DNA of 16,503 nucleotides from NCBI GenBank assembly GCA_937894795.1, contig CALCQV010000064.1:1-16503 (forward strand), read 5' to 3'. Shown here piece by piece: positions 14,363-16,503 of this stretch. The notes beneath the pieces were generated by a model. It had not been told where the DNA came from. It worked only from the letters and a program-made list of their open reading frames with translations, and did no database searches. A program made the translations under genes and the position numbers. This DNA comes from an uncultured Bacteroidales bacterium (GTDB taxonomy: Bacteria; Bacteroidota; Bacteroidia; Bacteroidales; Lentimicrobiaceae). The first letter of the stretch is position 1. The number at the start of each line of letters is the position of its first letter.

Positions 14363-15442
14363 TTATTTACAATGCTTATTTTCAGGGCCGGAGCCAATTT
14401 TATCATGTATCATCATCCCTCCTGAGCAGTACTGCTTCAACTCTGCAATCAACTGTAATGCCTTCTCAGTCTCCTCTTCAGGATATAATAAATGTATGTT
14501 TGGACCGGCATCCAGCGTATAACAAACTTTTATATGGTTTTGTTTACGCTTTTTATCAATATGTTCAACAATGTTTAAAGTATTAGGTCGCATTAAAATA
14601 TATCCGGGTGATGAAGTCATCATCATAGCATGCAATGAAAGGGCTTCATTTTCAGTTACTGAAGCAAATGTATCCCAGTCATTCTCAATAAGGCTCTTCT
14701 TTAACTTTGACAGATTTGTTACTGCCTGTTCAAAGCGGGCTTTGGCAAAAGGATGATAGTTCATCAATTGCTGTCCGGCCCTGCTGGATACCTTTTTGGG
14801 TTCCTGATCAACCAGCAGGATGGTATCTTTAATATTTTCAAATAGATTACCGGGAGTGAAATCTATTGGCACGGCATAATTATCAGATGACTCTGCTATA
14901 TCAGGATGCTTGCCCCAAACAGTATAACCCCCGTAAACTGACCGGCATGCACTGCCTGAACCTAAACGGGCAATGTTTGATGCTTTCCTGTAAAATGTTT
15001 CATCATCCATCCTGATGTCAAGGAGTTGCTGCTCTATGCAGATCAATGTTAATGCCAGTGCACTCATTGCTGATGCAGAAGAAGCTATGCCAGCGGAGTG
15101 CGGGAAGCTGTTGCCACTCTCAATGGTTAAAGACACATAAGGCAGGTAATCAAGATGAGGCAACAGTTCTTTCAGGAATTCTTCAATTTTGAGTGCAAAT
15201 GGTTGATTTCTCTCTCCTTCAAAGGTAAACGAAACCCGAGGGCCATCACCGGCAGCATTTAATTTTGCTTCAACCCTGGTGATTGTGTATGCTTCAGTTA
15301 ATGCAAAACTTAATGAAGGATTGGCGGGTAATTGATGGCCTTTCTTTCCCCAATACTTTATTAATGCAATGTTTGCAGGACTTCTCCAGCAAGTGCGTAC
15401 ACCTTCCGACAACAGGTCTTTAAAATTTGATGATAGTGTCAT
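14363..15442 (-). CDS. mvaD: Diphosphomevalonate decarboxylase
   Basis: A 359-residue GHMP-fold enzyme that phosphorylates and decarboxylates mevalonate 5-diphosphate to isopentenyl diphosphate. Family motifs are SPANIALIKYWGK at residues 21-33, SAGIASSASAMSA at 116-128 (the phosphate loop), GSGSACRSVYGGY at 161-173, and LDAGPNIHLL with the catalytic aspartate D311. That aspartate and the arginine in SACRS are the residues needed for decarboxylation, and their presence argues against the mevalonate 3-kinase relatives that lack them. The C-terminus has DKIGSGPE, matching the family's GPGP loop. Its start lies inside the end of the upstream GHMP kinase (23-nt overlap), so translation is probably coupled. 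The ATG at 15440-15442 is the only reasonable start before motif 1. Confidence 0.93.
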   Translation of the reverse strand: MTLSSNFKDLLSEGVRTCWRSPANIALIKYWGKKGHQLPANPSLSFALTEAYTITRVEAKLNAAGDGPRVSFTFEGERNQPFALKIEEFLKELLPHLDYLPYVSLTIESGNSFPHSAGIASSASAMSALALTLICIEQQLLDIRMDDETFYRKASNIARLGSGSACRSVYGGYTVWGKHPDIAESSDNYAVPIDFTPGNLFENIKDTILLVDQEPKKVSSRAGQQLMNYHPFAKARFEQAVTNLSKLKKSLIENDWDTFASVTENEALSLHAMMMTSSPGYILMRPNTLNIVEHIDKKRKQNHIKVCYTLDAGPNIHLLYPEEETEKALQLIAELKQYCSGGMMIHDKIGSGPENKHCK

Positions 15443-16391
15443 GGTTATTGATGACTTTGTTATTTAAAACCAGGTCTTTAAAACGAAAGATGGTAGTGAT
15501 ATTATTTTTAGCAAAATAATTAAATACAGCCGTTTCATCCATTGCTGAAGCAGCAAGAACAAAGTCACCTCCCCATGCACCCAGTGATTTGACACACCCA
15601 TTGAAATCACTAAATTTATGCTGCCTGATACTATTCCTGTTCAGAACAGTACTCATTATCTTCTCATGCTCTTCGATCAACGATGTAAAAGTAGTTAAAT
15701 CCTGAATTACTGACAACTCTCTTGAAATTTCTGTGATTGCAGCAACCTGATTCATTAAGCTGCCTTTTTCTATATTCTGATATCTTACGATCTCACTGTT
15801 TGTATCTTGTTTGTTGCCCAGATATGCAAAATAGAGATTATGAGCAAAAGCAGGATTAAAGTTGGCAGGCTCAACAAGAGCCTCCTCCTTTGATTTGCGC
15901 GTATAAAATATAGGGTAATCAACTGCAGTGCATGCAACATCATAACCTGATCCGGTTGAAACACGGGCATGCAGTTTATACTTATCAGTATCAAATAAAT
16001 CGGCAATCAAGGCAATGAGGGTGGAACTGCTACCCAGCCCCAAAAGCCTGTTAAAATTAAGACAGGTTTTAATAAACATTCCCTGAGTTACCCGGTGGTG
16101 CGGATTCAGTGTTGCAGCCGTAACAAGTATATGCTGTAGGGTCTCCCCTATAAGGCGGTTAGTAGAACTTACAAGGCTGAATTCAGGTACGGAATAGCAC
16201 CCTTCAAACCAGATACCGTTAACATCAAAGGCCTTCCAGGTAAGATATACATCGTCAGAAGGTTCAATACTTAGCGTTTGCCCCAGATTTAAAGGCAATG
16301 CCAAGGCTGTAGCACCATCCATCACCAGATATTCACCTGTTAGAAGAAGCTTGCCATTGGCAACAGCAACCAATTTATCAACTTTGTCCAT
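15420..16391 (-). CDS. GYDIA-family GHMP kinase, probable phosphomevalonate kinase
   Basis: A 323-residue GHMP kinase lying between HMG-CoA reductase and mvaD. Motif 1 is NGKLLLTGEYLVMDG at residues 12-26, with GEYxV as in phosphomevalonate kinases. Motif 2 is GLGSSST at 118-124. The family's namesake appears as GSGYDVACT at 147-155, where phosphomevalonate kinases usually have GSGxDVA. Motif 3 is reduced to LGAWGGDFVLA at 270-280 rather than a glycine-rich GAxGAG loop. No canonical phosphomevalonate kinase is seen in this operon, and this gene occupies its place, so phosphorylation of phosphomevalonate to the diphosphate is the best inference. It overlaps the preceding gene by 14 nt (its ATGGACAAAGTTGA contains that gene's TGA) and the next by 23 nt. 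The kinase fold is clear; the substrate is inferred. Confidence 0.82.
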   Translation of the reverse strand: MDKVDKLVAVANGKLLLTGEYLVMDGATALALPLNLGQTLSIEPSDDVYLTWKAFDVNGIWFEGCYSVPEFSLVSSTNRLIGETLQHILVTAATLNPHHRVTQGMFIKTCLNFNRLLGLGSSSTLIALIADLFDTDKYKLHARVSTGSGYDVACTAVDYPIFYTRKSKEEALVEPANFNPAFAHNLYFAYLGNKQDTNSEIVRYQNIEKGSLMNQVAAITEISRELSVIQDLTTFTSLIEEHEKIMSTVLNRNSIRQHKFSDFNGCVKSLGAWGGDFVLAASAMDETAVFNYFAKNNITTIFRFKDLVLNNKVINNHDTIIKF

Positions 16392-16503
16392 AAGGAGTTA
16401 CGCGAAGTGACTCAATGAATGTCTGTACCGCATTATATGATACTTTGCGGTGTTTAAAATAGTCGACAGCAAGATTCTTTTCGGTCTCGGTAGCATTAAA
16501 TGA
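16378..16503 (-). CDS. C-terminal end of probable HMG-CoA reductase (class II), cut by window edge
   Basis: An open frame enters from the window edge and codes 41 residues before TGA at 16378-16380. It includes TETEKNLAVDYFKHRKVSYN and ends TPYGQS. The helical pattern matches the tail that follows the catalytic histidine flap in bacterial class II HMG-CoA reductase, where a helix of the form VARQLVEYHDV is followed by ADRAVALL. The gene context (three mevalonate genes directly downstream, 14-nt overlap with the first) makes HMG-CoA reductase the obvious candidate. The catalytic domain is outside the window, so the identity is an inference from a short tail and gene order. Confidence 0.6.
   Translation of the reverse strand, partial: SFNATETEKNLAVDYFKHRKVSYNAVQTFIESLRVTPYGQS

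Overview
The window reads as a chromosomal segment of a Bacteroidota bacterium. Evidence: a DUF2723/GT117 membrane protein, a secreted M1 peptidase ending in a type IX secretion sorting domain, a GGPKD-type Ig-like lipoprotein, a DUF4919 protein, and several TAnnTTTG-like promoter -7 elements in front of genes. The isoprenoid genes belong to the mevalonate route with the GYDIA-type GHMP kinase found in this phylum. I cannot name a genus from the sequence alone.

Layout. Bases 1-1234 (+): the 3' part of a DnaQ-like exonuclease, then a DUF4919 secreted protein. Bases 1244-2759 (-): a PPP-family phosphoesterase downstream of gpmA. Bases 2932-6840 (+): a large DUF2723/GT117 membrane protein followed by a NodB-type polysaccharide deacetylase. 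Bases 7095-9137 (-) and 9263-11107 (+): a divergent pair, an exported M1 peptidase and an outer-membrane-type lipoprotein. Bases 11186-11485 (-): a small ArsR repressor with a very clear palindromic operator over its own promoter. Bases 11551-13179 (-): adenine deaminase. Bases 13386-16503 (-): a tightly packed mevalonate operon read as HMG-CoA reductase (only its C-terminus is in the window), GYDIA GHMP kinase, diphosphomevalonate decarboxylase and mevalonate kinase. The genes overlap by 14 and 23 nt and are separated by 2 nt.

How the genes fit together. The mevalonate block would take HMG-CoA to isopentenyl diphosphate if the GYDIA kinase supplies the phosphomevalonate kinase step, since no canonical enzyme for that step is seen. 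The GT117 protein, the deacetylase and a lipoprotein carrying an unusual number of D(S/T)(A/I/L/V/M/T) motifs suggest an envelope or protein-glycosylation theme, but that link is inference. No mobile element, CRISPR array, tRNA or rRNA was seen. The coding content is mostly conserved housekeeping and envelope genes. The most notable signals are regulatory (the ArsR operator), compositional (the glycosylation motifs) and enzymological (the GYDIA kinase).
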